A stretch of 64,000 nucleotides of DNA from Paenibacillus lutrae (GTDB lineage: Bacteria; Bacillota; Bacilli; Paenibacillales; NBRC-103111): NCBI RefSeq assembly GCF_009757775.1, contig NZ_RHLK01000003.1, positions 186,001 to 250,000 of the forward strand. Reading direction: 5' to 3'. Under the pieces are notes generated by a model that did no database searches, had not been told where the DNA came from, and saw only the letters and a program-made list of their open reading frames with translations. The position numbers and the translations under genes are program-made. Below are positions 8,546-17,508 of the stretch, piece by piece (within the stretch, counting starts at the first letter, position 1; each line of letters starts with the position of its first letter).

Positions 8546-9274
8546 TTAACCGGATTGACGTGAGCGCGGCGGCACCTTTTTCGTATGTTTGCGTGAATCC
8601 AGACGTTTTTTGAACAGGCTGCCCAGTAGAATCAGCAGTGCAAAAATTGCGACCAGAATCATCAATCTTCCTTTATAATCTTGAAAATGGAATAAATCAT
8701 GCGCAATTAAGGACTCCAAATAAATAATCGGCAGTTTACCAATCACCGTGCCCAGAATAAAATGGCGCAGTGTGATACGAGTCACCCCGGCCCCGTAATT
8801 GATAGCCGAAGAAGGGATTACGGGAATTAACCTTCCGAGCAGAATATATAAAAACCCCTGGGTTTCTAACTTGCGGTTAAACTGCTGAATGGTTGGTTTG
8901 GAGCTCAATTTCTTCTCTACCCAAGCATGCACAAAATACCGAGCGGCAATAAACCCGACCAGACTGGCAACAACAGACATGACATAGTTGACAACAAAGC
9001 CCCACTTCATTCCGAAAAGCGCCACGTTTGCGCCTGCAACAAGCACAAATGGCACGAATGGAAAAAGCGTTTGCAGAAAAACAAGAAAAACGCCAATCGT
9101 TTTCCCGAATAGACCGAGGGACTCAAGCCAGGGTGCGAGCTGCTGCATACGAATACTTCCGAAGTTCCAGACATCTTTTTTGTAGAAAAAGAAATAAACG
9201 ATCGCAATTAAGATTAAGAGAAGGGTCAAAACGTACATGAGTCGTTTGCTGCGCATAAGTTTAATCCCTTTCAA
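8546..9274 (-). CDS. TVP38/TMEM64 (VTT/DedA-like) membrane protein
   Basis: 242 residues with about six hydrophobic segments. The VTT domain is marked by the re-entrant FVPFVLVAGANVALFG segment, SVVASLVGFIAARYF, and the conserved GRLIPVIPSSAINYGAGVTRI motif. The family includes lipid scramblase and lipid-carrier recycling proteins; the precise substrate is unknown here. The C-terminus is strongly basic (KKRLDSRKHTKKVPPRSR). TTG at 9274 is used because GAGGAGG is eight bases upstream; ATG at 9256 with AAAGGG upstream is a reasonable alternative. It is just upstream of the M29 gene and may share its transcript. Confidence 0.82.
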   Translation of the reverse strand: MKGIKLMRSKRLMYVLTLLLILIAIVYFFFYKKDVWNFGSIRMQQLAPWLESLGLFGKTIGVFLVFLQTLFPFVPFVLVAGANVALFGMKWGFVVNYVMSVVASLVGFIAARYFVHAWVEKKLSSKPTIQQFNRKLETQGFLYILLGRLIPVIPSSAINYGAGVTRITLRHFILGTVIGKLPIIYLESLIAHDLFHFQDYKGRLMILVAIFALLILLGSLFKKRLDSRKHTKKVPPRSRQSG

Positions 9275-9365
9275 CGTTCCAGCCTCCTCACCTTTTTATT
9301 GTAACACTTTCTAAGAGGATGTGAAACGCGCGTTCTTCCCGTCTACTTTCCCCTGCTTCAATAAG

Positions 9366-9398
9366 AAAAAACCGTTCCATCACGAGGTGAGGGAACGG
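9366..9398 (-). terminator. terminator overlapping the end of the diguanylate cyclase gene
   Basis: On the minus strand GCCGTTCC pairs with GGAACGG and is followed by TTTTTTC. The 5' arm lies inside the last codons of the coding sequence and the stop codon falls in the loop. Confidence 0.8.
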
Positions 9399-11395
9399 CT
9401 TTGGTCCATAACAATTTGATTTCGTCCGTCATGCTTAGCCTGATACAAAGCCATATCCGCTTTATAGAACAGAGACTCTACGCTAATTTTGTCATCTTCC
9501 CAGAACCAGTCGGACACTCCGCAGGAAACGGTCACTCTGGGATCGGTTTCATTCATCACCCGCTCGCGTATCCGCTCAGCCACCCGCAGCGCCTGCTGCT
9601 TGCCGACCCTCGGCAAATAGATCGCCAGCTCTTCGCCGCCCCAGCGGGCCGCAATATCCGTTTCCCGGATGCTCGTCGCAAGAATATCACTAACCTGCAT
9701 GAGAATCCGGTCACCGACCTGGTGCCCGTATGTGTCGTTAACCTGCTTGAAGTAATCAATATCAACCACGATCAGGGAACCGCAGAAATCTTTTTTCTGC
9801 ATCTCTTGAACCTGCGTATTCAAATAATGGCGTGCGTACAGGCCTGTCAGCTGATCCATAATGACCAGCCGCTGCAGTTCCGCATGAAGAGCCGCATTGG
9901 TAATAGCCAGTCCGATATGGCTGCACAAGGCTTGCAGCAGCTTAAAATTATCATAAGAGAAATAATGCGGATCCCGATGAACAACGAGGATAACTCCCAG
10001 CACCTCACCTCCGCCTAACACCGGAGCCGCCATCATGGAACGTGAGTTGGAGAGTTCCATCAATTTAGACGGCTTATAGTCGTTCTGCTGATAGTCGGAG
10101 ACAATAACCGCTTCTTTGCTCTCGTATACAAGACCGGTGAAACCGGTTCCCATCGACAGATGCTCATGATACATCGGAGGGAAGTTACTGGCTTTGACGA
10201 TCAGTCTCTGCCTTTCATCATCCGTCTGCATAATGGAACAATAATCGGCTTTAAATATATCCGTGAGCTCGCGGCAGGCAAAATCAAAAATTTCATGCAG
10301 ACTCAAGCTCTGCGTCAATTTCTGGGTCATCTCGTTGATAAGGCGAAGCTCGTCCACCAGCAGATTGGAGTGCTCGTACAATTTGGCGTTCTCAAACGCA
10401 TTGCCCGCGGCATCAGCCAAAAGCGTTATAAAAGAAATTTCCGCCGGATCGAACGTATCCCGGGAATAGGTCAGGTGCAGCACACCGTATACCCCCTGCT
10501 TACCGGATAGCGGAGCCGCGATTTCGCGGCGTCTGATCCCCTCGGGAAGCGTATCCTCCTGGACAAACACCCGCCCTTCCATGAAAGCTTTGGCGCATAT
10601 ATCATTCTCCGCCTGCTGAAACCGAAGCAGCTTAACCGGAAGGGAGCCGCTGTGGTAATCCTGTGAGAGGAGCAGATCCAGATTGACGAAAGGGTACAAT
10701 TCTTGAATGCAGTCGATTACAACGGACAAGACGGCGTTTACATCAATTTGAGAATGAAGCTTATTCGTCGTCTGAAAAAGAATCTCCCATTTACGCAGCT
10801 CCCGCTCATTGCGGTAAACCTGTCGCGTAAGATTATGGGAAGTCACATCCGTCTGACTGTGCATACTTAATTGCTGAACCGCTAATATCCAGGAGTCCAG
10901 CAGCGTCTCCAGAAGCCCCCAGGCTTGTCCGGTCTTGACAACCAGGCCAAGTGAACCGATATAAAAACCCGAACTATCGTACAGTGGAGCCGCGCAAGTA
11001 ACATAATCCTTTAGAGCTGCGCAGTCATGTTCATCACCACTTACGGTAACAATGACACGTTGACGCTTGCATTCAGAGAAAGCGGACTTGCCCACGGAAT
11101 CCTCCATCCAGTTCAATGCATCCTGGTGAAGCGGGTGTAAAAATCCGTCCGAACAAAAATATGTGATAGATTGGCCCGAATGATCGACTAGTTCTAAGGA
11201 ACCAATCAAAGAACGAAGAGACCAAGTCGAATGACCTATCCAATTATAGAAGAGATTGTAGAGTTCATTCCTTAAAGAAAGCTCACATTCCTGCTTAACG
11301 ATATGTAGAACATACGGGTCGGGGCCTGATTCTTCAAGCCTTTTGCCCTTTTTAGTCCGACGGTCCGGCATAGGGTGGTGAAGTTTGTCGCTCAT
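9380..11395 (-). CDS. GAF-domain diguanylate cyclase
   Basis: 671 residues, soluble. An N-terminal sensory region (about 30-190) is followed by two GAF-type domains (about 205-340 and 355-500), then a GGDEF domain from about 510. The catalytic loop reads RWGGEEL, and the substrate-side motif VDIDYFKQVNDTYGH is intact, so it should make cyclic di-GMP. RETD lies five residues before GGEEL and fits the RxxD inhibitory I-site. The start ATG at 11395 follows GGAG with six bases; an in-frame GTG at 11413 would place the start inside the ribosome site. No membrane segments, so the signal is likely cytosolic. Confidence 0.88.
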   Translation of the reverse strand: MSDKLHHPMPDRRTKKGKRLEESGPDPYVLHIVKQECELSLRNELYNLFYNWIGHSTWSLRSLIGSLELVDHSGQSITYFCSDGFLHPLHQDALNWMEDSVGKSAFSECKRQRVIVTVSGDEHDCAALKDYVTCAAPLYDSSGFYIGSLGLVVKTGQAWGLLETLLDSWILAVQQLSMHSQTDVTSHNLTRQVYRNERELRKWEILFQTTNKLHSQIDVNAVLSVVIDCIQELYPFVNLDLLLSQDYHSGSLPVKLLRFQQAENDICAKAFMEGRVFVQEDTLPEGIRRREIAAPLSGKQGVYGVLHLTYSRDTFDPAEISFITLLADAAGNAFENAKLYEHSNLLVDELRLINEMTQKLTQSLSLHEIFDFACRELTDIFKADYCSIMQTDDERQRLIVKASNFPPMYHEHLSMGTGFTGLVYESKEAVIVSDYQQNDYKPSKLMELSNSRSMMAAPVLGGGEVLGVILVVHRDPHYFSYDNFKLLQALCSHIGLAITNAALHAELQRLVIMDQLTGLYARHYLNTQVQEMQKKDFCGSLIVVDIDYFKQVNDTYGHQVGDRILMQVSDILATSIRETDIAARWGGEELAIYLPRVGKQQALRVAERIRERVMNETDPRVTVSCGVSDWFWEDDKISVESLFYKADMALYQAKHDGRNQIVMDQSRSLTS

Positions 11396-11504
11396 AGACA
11401 ACTCCTTTTCCACTTCCCGATAAATAAGAAGTATACCCCTAATGATACTAAATTTTTAGTAGTTATGCACTATGTTTTCCAAGAGATTATAAGAGTTCTT
11501 TCAC

Positions 11505-11533
11505 TTGACATTCTTCTTCTATTTGCATAAAAT
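11505..11533 (+). promoter_or_regulatory. sigma-A promoter for rpsD
   Basis: TTGACA (11505-11510) and TAAAAT (11528-11533) are separated by exactly 17 bases. The predicted start near 11540 gives a leader of roughly 180 bases before rpsD. Confidence 0.85.
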
Positions 11534-11539
11534 AAGAAG

Positions 11540-11717
11540 TCGAGTACAAAAGGTTATCGGGAGATTTTCGTGTCTCACCCTCTATAATTCCACTGCTGAC
11601 AAGCCTGCGGCTGAACAGCTTGTCAGATGGATACATGTTTAATCGTATCCGTCAGTGAAATTAGCACGGGATCTGCCTATCTATTTAAACTAACATTTGA
11701 AGAGGGGTACATCCAAT
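11540..11717 (+). promoter_or_regulatory. structured rpsD leader (S4 autoregulatory leader candidate)
   Basis: The untranslated leader folds into a nested structure: CACTG (11591-11595) with CAGTG (11653-11657) encloses a nine-base-pair hairpin CTGACAAGC/GCTTGTCAG (11596-11626) and a six-base-pair hairpin GGATAC/GTATCC (11629-11650). In Bacillales the rpsD leader is known to bind S4 and repress its own translation. The structure is seen in the sequence; assignment to that regulatory class is by position and precedent. Confidence 0.6.
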
Positions 11718-12323
11718 ATGTCACGTTATACTGGTCCTAAATTTAAACTAAGCCGTCGTCTCGGCATTTCCCTGAGCGGCAGCGGCAAAGAACTGAAGCG
11801 TCCGTTTCCTCCAGGCCAACATGGTCCGGGACAACGCAAGAAGCTCAGCAACTACGGTATGCAGCTTCAAGAAAAGCAAAAGCTTCGTCACATGTACGGT
11901 GTAAGCGAGAAGCAATTCCGCAACCTGTACAGTGCAGCTGCTAAGCAAAAAGGTATCACAGGTGAAACGTTCATGCAGCTTCTTGAAAGCCGTCTGGACA
12001 ACCTGGTTTACCGTCTTGGCTTCTCCAACTCCCGTGCAGGCGCACGTCAACTGGTTGCTCACGGTCACGTTACCGTTAACGGCAAAAAGCTTGACATCGC
12101 TTCTTACACGGTAAAAACCGGCGACGTAATCGGTCTTCGCGAGAAGAGCCGTGGTTTGTCCGTAATCAAAGAAGCTTTGGCTAACCGCAACTACCTGCCG
12201 ACTTACGTTGAATTCAACGAAGCAGCTGTAGAAGGTAAGTATGTTCGTCTTCCTGAGCGTTCCGAGCTTCCACAAGAAATCGACGAGAAGCAAATTGTCG
12301 AGTTCTACAACCGTCTTTCCTAG
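11718..12323 (+). CDS. rpsD: 30S ribosomal protein S4
   Basis: 201 residues, full length for bacterial S4. It starts [19 protein letters not shown] and carries the S4 RNA-binding domain ([32 protein letters not shown]). S4 is a primary 16S rRNA-binding protein that nucleates assembly of the small-subunit body. ATG 11718 with an upstream AGAGGGG is chosen over an in-frame upstream start at 11697 that would add seven non-conserved residues. Expression is driven by a strong promoter and probably feedback-regulated by its leader. Confidence 0.98.
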   Translation: MSRYTGPKFKLSRRLGISLSGSGKELKRPFPPGQHGPGQRKKLSNYGMQLQEKQKLRHMYGVSEKQFRNLYSAAAKQKGITGETFMQLLESRLDNLVYRLGFSNSRAGARQLVAHGHVTVNGKKLDIASYTVKTGDVIGLREKSRGLSVIKEALANRNYLPTYVEFNEAAVEGKYVRLPERSELPQEIDEKQIVEFYNRLS

Positions 12324-12348
12324 TCGATCGTTATCAATCGACAACTCA

Positions 12349-12378
12349 GAAACCCCCGATCCTCGGATCGGGGGTTTC
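12349..12378. terminator. bidirectional terminator between rpsD and tyrS
   Basis: A strong hairpin GAAACCCCCGATCC / GGATCGGGGGTTTC with a TC loop and T-rich tail on both strands, between convergent genes. Confidence 0.92.
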
Positions 12379-12386
12379 TTCTATCT

Positions 12387-13658
12387 CTATGCTAATTTAA
12401 TTTTGGCGAACTTCCGCTTGCCAACCTGGAGAATGTCACCCTCTTTGATTGCAACGGATGCATTCGGGTCGGCTATCTTCTCTTCGTTCAGGCGTACGCC
12501 CCCTTGCTGGATACTTCTCTTCGCTTCTCCATTGGTAGCTTGGAGTCCCAGCGACACCAGAAGTTTCACTAAACGAATCGAACCGTCTTCAAGTTCAGCA
12601 GCAGAAAGTTCAATCTCCTCGATATCGTCAGGAAGCGCACGCTGCTGGAATACCGTAACGAAATGCCGCTCTGCTTCTTGAGCCGCCTCATCCCCGTGGT
12701 ACATCCGGACGAAAGTTGCCGCCAGTCTCATTTTGGCATCGCGCGGATGAACCGTTCCGTCTTGAATACCTTGACGCAGAGCAGCAAGCTCATCGTTCGT
12801 AAGATCTGTTGCCAGCTCGTAATATTTGAGCATCAACTCATCCGGGATCGACATGGATTTTCCGTAAATCTGGTTCGCTTCTTCATCAATTCCGATGTAA
12901 TTGCCCAGGCTCTTGCTCATTTTGTTAACGCCGTCCAGTCCTTCGAGCAGCGGCATCATAATAGCTACCTGCGTAGCCACCCCGTATTCCTTCTGAAGGG
13001 TACGTCCCATTAGAAGATTGAACTTTTGGTCGGTGCCGCCAAGCTCCACATCGCACTTAAGCGCAACGGAATCATACCCCTGCATGAGCGGATAGAAAAA
13101 CTCGTGTACATGAATAGGCTGGCCTGACGTGTACCGTTTGGAGAAATCATCCCGCTCAAGTACCCGGGCTACCGTCAGCTTCGCAGCAAGCTCTACAACA
13201 TCCGTGAATGTAAGCGGGCTCAGCCATTCCGAGTTGTAGCAAACCGTTGTTTTATCCGGATCAAGAATTTTAAAAATTTGTTTTTTGTATGTTTCCGCAT
13301 TACGCTTAACATCTTCTTCTGTCAATGGCTTGCGGGTCTCTGATTTGCCTGTCGGGTCACCGATCCTTCCAGTGAAATCGCCGATAAGAAGCTGTACCTC
13401 ATGACCGAATTCCTGGAATTGGCGCAGCTTGTGCAGCACAACCGTATGCCCGACATGAATGTCCGGCGCCGACGGGTCCAGACCGAGTTTAACTTTAAGC
13501 GGTCTGTTGTCTATTATAGCTTCCGCAATTTTGAGCTTCAGGTCTTCCTCCGGCACGATTTCCACCGCACCCCGTCGCAGAACTTCAAGCTGGCGGGTTA
13601 CTTCCTCCTGCTGCTCGGGCGTCAGTTGTGCCCATACGTCTGTTTTCGTCACAGTCAT
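12387..13658 (-). CDS. tyrS: tyrosyl-tRNA synthetase
   Basis: 423 residues, class I synthetase that charges tRNA-Tyr. The HIGH-equivalent is HVGHTVVL, and the KMSKS loop is canonical ([12 protein letters not shown]). The specificity region reads [18 protein letters not shown], and an S4-like RNA-binding domain closes the protein ([14 protein letters not shown]). The intact KMSKS sequence resembles the TyrZ branch more than the KFGKT-type enzymes of Bacillus. Start ATG at 13658 follows AGAGAGG. Expression is under a tyrosine T-box leader. Confidence 0.96.
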   Translation of the reverse strand: MTVTKTDVWAQLTPEQQEEVTRQLEVLRRGAVEIVPEEDLKLKIAEAIIDNRPLKVKLGLDPSAPDIHVGHTVVLHKLRQFQEFGHEVQLLIGDFTGRIGDPTGKSETRKPLTEEDVKRNAETYKKQIFKILDPDKTTVCYNSEWLSPLTFTDVVELAAKLTVARVLERDDFSKRYTSGQPIHVHEFFYPLMQGYDSVALKCDVELGGTDQKFNLLMGRTLQKEYGVATQVAIMMPLLEGLDGVNKMSKSLGNYIGIDEEANQIYGKSMSIPDELMLKYYELATDLTNDELAALRQGIQDGTVHPRDAKMRLAATFVRMYHGDEAAQEAERHFVTVFQQRALPDDIEEIELSAAELEDGSIRLVKLLVSLGLQATNGEAKRSIQQGGVRLNEEKIADPNASVAIKEGDILQVGKRKFAKIKLA

Positions 13659-13727
13659 CAGATCCTCTCTTCATCTTGTTTGCTTGCCTGTTACCCTTTC
13701 TTTCCATAAAAAATGCACAAAAAAAGC

Positions 13728-14071
13728 CTTCTATCCACAAAGGGACGAGAAGGCTCTGAACTCGCGGTACCACCCTAATTAAAGCACTCTCGTGGTATGC
13801 CCAGAAGAGTGACTTTCACTCATTACGGATAACGGGAATGATCCCGGGAGAAAGCTACTGTAAACCCCGCTCCAGCCCTGTCCATACGAATGGAATATAG
13901 GCTAAGCGCACTCAAGGCCATAAGGCCTGCGGGCTTACGTGTTCCCTTTCCCTGCTCCAGACGGTAATTCGCTAATGGAGGCCGGCACCGATTCACACCA
14001 TCCATCGGCTCTCTGCTGCCTGTTCCTGCCCTGCTACTCAAGTCTTTCAAAGCATTTATAAAATATTGTGT
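13728..14071 (-). promoter_or_regulatory. T-box leader of tyrS (tyrosine-responsive)
   Basis: Read on the minus strand, the leader contains the near-invariant T-box sequence AGGGTGGTACCGCG (13764-13777), which pairs with the uncharged tRNA acceptor end. This is followed by a terminator: AGCCTTCT pairs with AGAAGGCT and then a run of T. Upstream lie the AGTA (S-turn) and GGTGTGAATCGG elements of stem I, and a UAC triplet in a GAAUUACC context at the complement of 13964-13966 is the likely tyrosine specifier. Binding of uncharged tRNA-Tyr should open the antiterminator. The class is certain; the exact specifier register is less so. Confidence 0.95.
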
Positions 14072-14077
14072 TCACTC

Positions 14078-14107
14078 TTTATATCATACAAGATACAAAC
14101 ATGTCAA
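14078..14107 (-). promoter_or_regulatory. promoter for the tyrS T-box transcript
   Basis: On the minus strand TTGACA (complement of 14102-14107) is followed after 18 bases by TATAAA (complement of 14078-14083). The expected start is near 14071, just before the T-box stem I. Confidence 0.75.
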
Positions 14108-14199
14108 ACGCCTCCAAGCAGGCCCCTTGTACAGCGGTATTCAAGATTTTGCCTTTGTGCTATAATTGAAGCGGTTATAAAAGGAGGAATCCTGGAAAT

Positions 14200-17100
14200 A
14201 TGGCAAAAAAACTCTCTTTCTTACAAAAACCGAGAGTCCGTAAAGCTCTGTCGATTACTTTCCATACGTTAAAATGGGCCTTCGTGGCGTTTCTTGCCGT
14301 AGGAATTATTGGAGGGGCCGCGGCCGTGGGCTATGTCGGCGCTCTTGTCAAAGACGAGCCTGTCCGGAACAAGGAAGATATGCGCCAGAAAATCGAAGAA
14401 AACGCCATCACGGGGTTCGTTTATTTCAATGACGATTCTGTAATCGGCCAGCTTCGTACGGAGGAAGACCGGCGGCTTGCCGAGCTGTCAGAAATCCCCC
14501 AGATTGTACTCGATGCCGTTCTAGCTATTGAAGACAACAACTTCTACCAGCATAACGGGGTGGATATCAAAGGCGTTACCCGTGCTGTTACACAAAAGCT
14601 TTTTAATGAAGAAGTACAAACTGGCGGCAGTACGATTACGCAGCAGCTTGCCCGGCGCGTATTTCTGACATTAGATCGGGACGCAGGACGCAAGGCAAAA
14701 GAACTCCTGCTGTCACTCAGAATGAACAGACTCATCTCCAAAGATGAAATTCTCCTGGCTTATTTGAATAAAATTCCGTACGGAAACGGTGCAACCGGGT
14801 ATAACTTGTACGGAATTAAAGCAGCCGCAAAGGGGATTTTCGATCTGGATGATCTGAACAAATTGAATGCGGCCCAAGCGGCTTATCTCGCCGGTCTTCC
14901 GCAGCAGCCGAGCAACTACTCCGCTTTCACGAGTACAGGGGCTCCTAACGCAACGGGCTTCAAGAATGCAGTAACGCGGCAGAAGCTCGTACTCAAAAGG
15001 ATGCTTGAGGAGAACAAGTTAACCGAGGGACAGTATACGGAAGCCCTTAATTTTGACATTGAATCCTCCTTGGCCAAACAGCAATTAAAAGCCTATGCGA
15101 GTTATCCGTATCTGATGATTGAAGCAGAGACTCAAGCTGCCAAAATTCTAATTAGCCAGCAGCAGCCTGATCTTGATCCGGGCAAGAATAATGCAGCATA
15201 CAAAGAAGCGCTTAAAAATATGCGCGATCACTTACAGCGCGGCGGTTACCAGGTGTATACGAGCATAGATCAGACGATCTATGATTCTATGCAGAACATA
15301 GCCAAGAATCCTAAGAACTTCTCGCCTCACAATGCAACCAAGGGCGATGAACTAGTCGGAGCTGTTATGATGGACAGCAAAACCGGCGCTGTCCTGGGCA
15401 TGATCGAAGGCCGTGATTACAGCAAGAACCAGAACAATCTGGCTATTGATGCTGTACGGCAGCCCGGTTCCACGATGAAGCCGCTCGCCGCCTACATTCC
15501 AGCTATGGAGAAAGGCAAGCTTCAGCCGGCCAGTATAATTGACGATGCCCCGATCATTCTGAAAGACGGCAGCAAGGGCTACCACATTCCTGAGAACTGG
15601 AATGATAAATATAATGGTCTGGTCACGGCTCGCAAAGCACTTAACCAGTCCTATAATATCCCGGCTATCAAGCTGTTCACGGAGACAGTAGGCGTCAAAG
15701 AAGCTCTCGACTTTTCCAAAAAACTGGGCATAACCACGATCGACAAAAAGGATTATAATTACACAACCGGTGCCATAGGGGGACTTGAGTACGGCGTAAC
15801 TGTAAAAGATTTAACAAGTTCTTATGCTTCCATGTCTAACAAAGGACTTTTTAACGAAGCCTTTATGATCCGCAAAATTACGGACTCGACCGGCAAGGTT
15901 GTGTATGAGCATCAGGTTAAGCCTACACGCGTCTTTTCGGAAGAAACCGCCTATCTGATTACTGACATGATGAGAACCGTCATTACAGAAGGTACGGCGA
16001 CAAGCATTAAGAAGAGTTTCAAGTTCTACGGCAAAATCCCGGTTGTCGGGAAAACCGGCTCAACACAAGACGATGGCGATGCCTGGTTCATGGGGTACAC
16101 GCCCAATATTACGGTGGGCGTATGGGCCGGATACGATAAATCGATCCATAAGCTTAGTGATCCGGGTAAATTGCGGGCGATGAACATCTGGTCTCTTATT
16201 ATGAATGCTGCTGTCGAGCAGAAGCCCGAGCTTTTTCCGGACAAATCCTTCACGAGACCAAATACCGTCGTGCAAGCGACCGTATCGGATGTATCCGGCA
16301 AACTGCCGAGCGAACTCAACCGGCAGTCCGGTCATCTGGTGACCGACTGGTTTAACCGCAAGTACATCCCTAAAGATGTTGACAATGCGATGAAATCGAT
16401 GAGTACTATCGAATATAATGGAATCAACTACATCGCGCAGAATCAGACCCCAGGCGATATGGTTCAATCCAAGGTTGTGATTATGCGCGAGAAGTCCATC
16501 AATGCCATACTTAAAGAATTGTCCGGAATTCTTGCCAAACTTCCTGCAAAAAACCGCAAGTCACTGGATTTTTATAAGCCTAAAGATTATAAAGAGGATG
16601 CGCCTTCTGAAATCGATCCTCGCAAAGACGACGGAAATGCGCCAGCCTCACCTTCCAGTGTGGCCGTAACCAAATCGGGCGGATCTGCTGTTGTCACTTT
16701 CCAACCTAGCGGAAATAATGATGTGGTCGGCTACCGGCTGTATCGTTCCGATAACGGCGGCCCCTTCATCAGGCAATCCGGTAAAGTGGTCCTCACAGGC
16801 CAGGCTCTGAAATTCTCGGACAGCGTAAACCCGTCTTCCGCTCATGCTTACTACGTGACGGCTGTTGATGTCGCAGGCAAGGAGTCCGCCCCTGGCAGAT
16901 CCAATGCCATTGATAGCGGTGGCCTCGACCCAGGGTTCATTCCTGATGGACAGAGTCCGGGCACAGGCGCCGGTTCAGGAACTAACGCATCGCCTCCCGG
17001 AGGGCCCGCTGAAGGATCAAATGATGACTCTGGCAAGAAGTCTCCGTCTGCGCCAACGGGTCTAACCGCGAAATGGAGCGGCTCTGGCTTAAAGCTCAAA

Positions 17101-17310
17101 TGGGAAGCCAATCCCGGAAAGGATAAAGTAAAGCGGTACAACATTTACTACAGTGAGAAATCTACCGGAGATTACAAGCGTATGGATTCGGCTCTTGCGG
17201 CCGAATACGTACATGTCGCCGTTCAATACGACGGTTACTATAAAGTATCTGCGGTTAATGATTCCGGGGAATCCAAACTTTCCGCTGCCGTGAAATATAC
17301 CACCCGTTAA
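14200..17310 (+). CDS. class A penicillin-binding protein (PBP1A family) with FN3-like tail
   Basis: 1036 residues: a short cytoplasmic N-terminus, one membrane helix (about 23-50), a GT51 glycosyltransferase and a transpeptidase domain. GT51 motifs are EDNNFYQHNGVD (catalytic Glu111) and GGSTITQQLARR. Transpeptidase motifs are STMK (nucleophile Ser424), SYN (Ser484) and KTGST (Lys618). It should polymerise and cross-link peptidoglycan at the outer face of the membrane. After about 810 come two fibronectin type III-like domains separated by a Gly/Ser/Pro linker, which may bind carbohydrate or span the wall. An AAGGAGG precedes ATG 14200 by 12 bases, slightly long. The first codons overlap no other gene and a strong terminator follows. 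Confidence 0.93.
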   Translation: MAKKLSFLQKPRVRKALSITFHTLKWAFVAFLAVGIIGGAAAVGYVGALVKDEPVRNKEDMRQKIEENAITGFVYFNDDSVIGQLRTEEDRRLAELSEIPQIVLDAVLAIEDNNFYQHNGVDIKGVTRAVTQKLFNEEVQTGGSTITQQLARRVFLTLDRDAGRKAKELLLSLRMNRLISKDEILLAYLNKIPYGNGATGYNLYGIKAAAKGIFDLDDLNKLNAAQAAYLAGLPQQPSNYSAFTSTGAPNATGFKNAVTRQKLVLKRMLEENKLTEGQYTEALNFDIESSLAKQQLKAYASYPYLMIEAETQAAKILISQQQPDLDPGKNNAAYKEALKNMRDHLQRGGYQVYTSIDQTIYDSMQNIAKNPKNFSPHNATKGDELVGAVMMDSKTGAVLGMIEGRDYSKNQNNLAIDAVRQPGSTMKPLAAYIPAMEKGKLQPASIIDDAPIILKDGSKGYHIPENWNDKYNGLVTARKALNQSYNIPAIKLFTETVGVKEALDFSKKLGITTIDKKDYNYTTGAIGGLEYGVTVKDLTSSYASMSNKGLFNEAFMIRKITDSTGKVVYEHQVKPTRVFSEETAYLITDMMRTVITEGTATSIKKSFKFYGKIPVVGKTGSTQDDGDAWFMGYTPNITVGVWAGYDKSIHKLSDPGKLRAMNIWSLIMNAAVEQKPELFPDKSFTRPNTVVQATVSDVSGKLPSELNRQSGHLVTDWFNRKYIPKDVDNAMKSMSTIEYNGINYIAQNQTPGDMVQSKVVIMREKSINAILKELSGILAKLPAKNRKSLDFYKPKDYKEDAPSEIDPRKDDGNAPASPSSVAVTKSGGSAVVTFQPSGNNDVVGYRLYRSDNGGPFIRQSGKVVLTGQALKFSDSVNPSSAHAYYVTAVDVAGKESAPGRSNAIDSGGLDPGFIPDGQSPGTGAGSGTNASPPGGPAEGSNDDSGKKSPSAPTGLTAKWSGSGLKLKWEANPGKDKVKRYNIYYSEKSTGDYKRMDSALAAEYVHVAVQYDGYYKVSAVNDSGESKLSAAVKYTTR

Positions 17311-17346
17311 TGGCAGCTTCTTCATTAACCCGGTTATTCTAAACAT

Positions 17347-17393
17347 AAATCCCCTCGGATCAGGAACATCAAATCCTGATCCGAGGGGATTTT
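17347..17393 (+). terminator. terminator after the class A PBP gene
   Basis: A 19-bp inverted repeat (AAATCCCCTCGGATCAGGA and its complement) with an eight-base loop followed by TTT, about 35 bases past the stop. Confidence 0.88.
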
Positions 17394-17447
17394 CATGTCA
17401 ATAGACCTGGGCCCCATGCTGGTCAAATATCATGAGATAAACCAAAC

Positions 17448-17474
17448 AAAAACCCCGAAACGTTCTCGGGGTTT
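17448..17474 (-). terminator. terminator for acsA
   Basis: AAAACCCCGA / TCGGGGTTTT hairpin about 35 bases beyond the acsA stop; on the minus strand it ends in a T run followed by GTTTGGTT. Confidence 0.82.
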
Positions 17475-17508
17475 TGTTGTATTTTATAAAAAGGCCAAGG
17501 AATAATGA

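Noticed and set aside
13823-14050. 75-codon ORF in the T-box leader
   Set aside because: It lies within conserved T-box stem I sequence; coding is coincidental.
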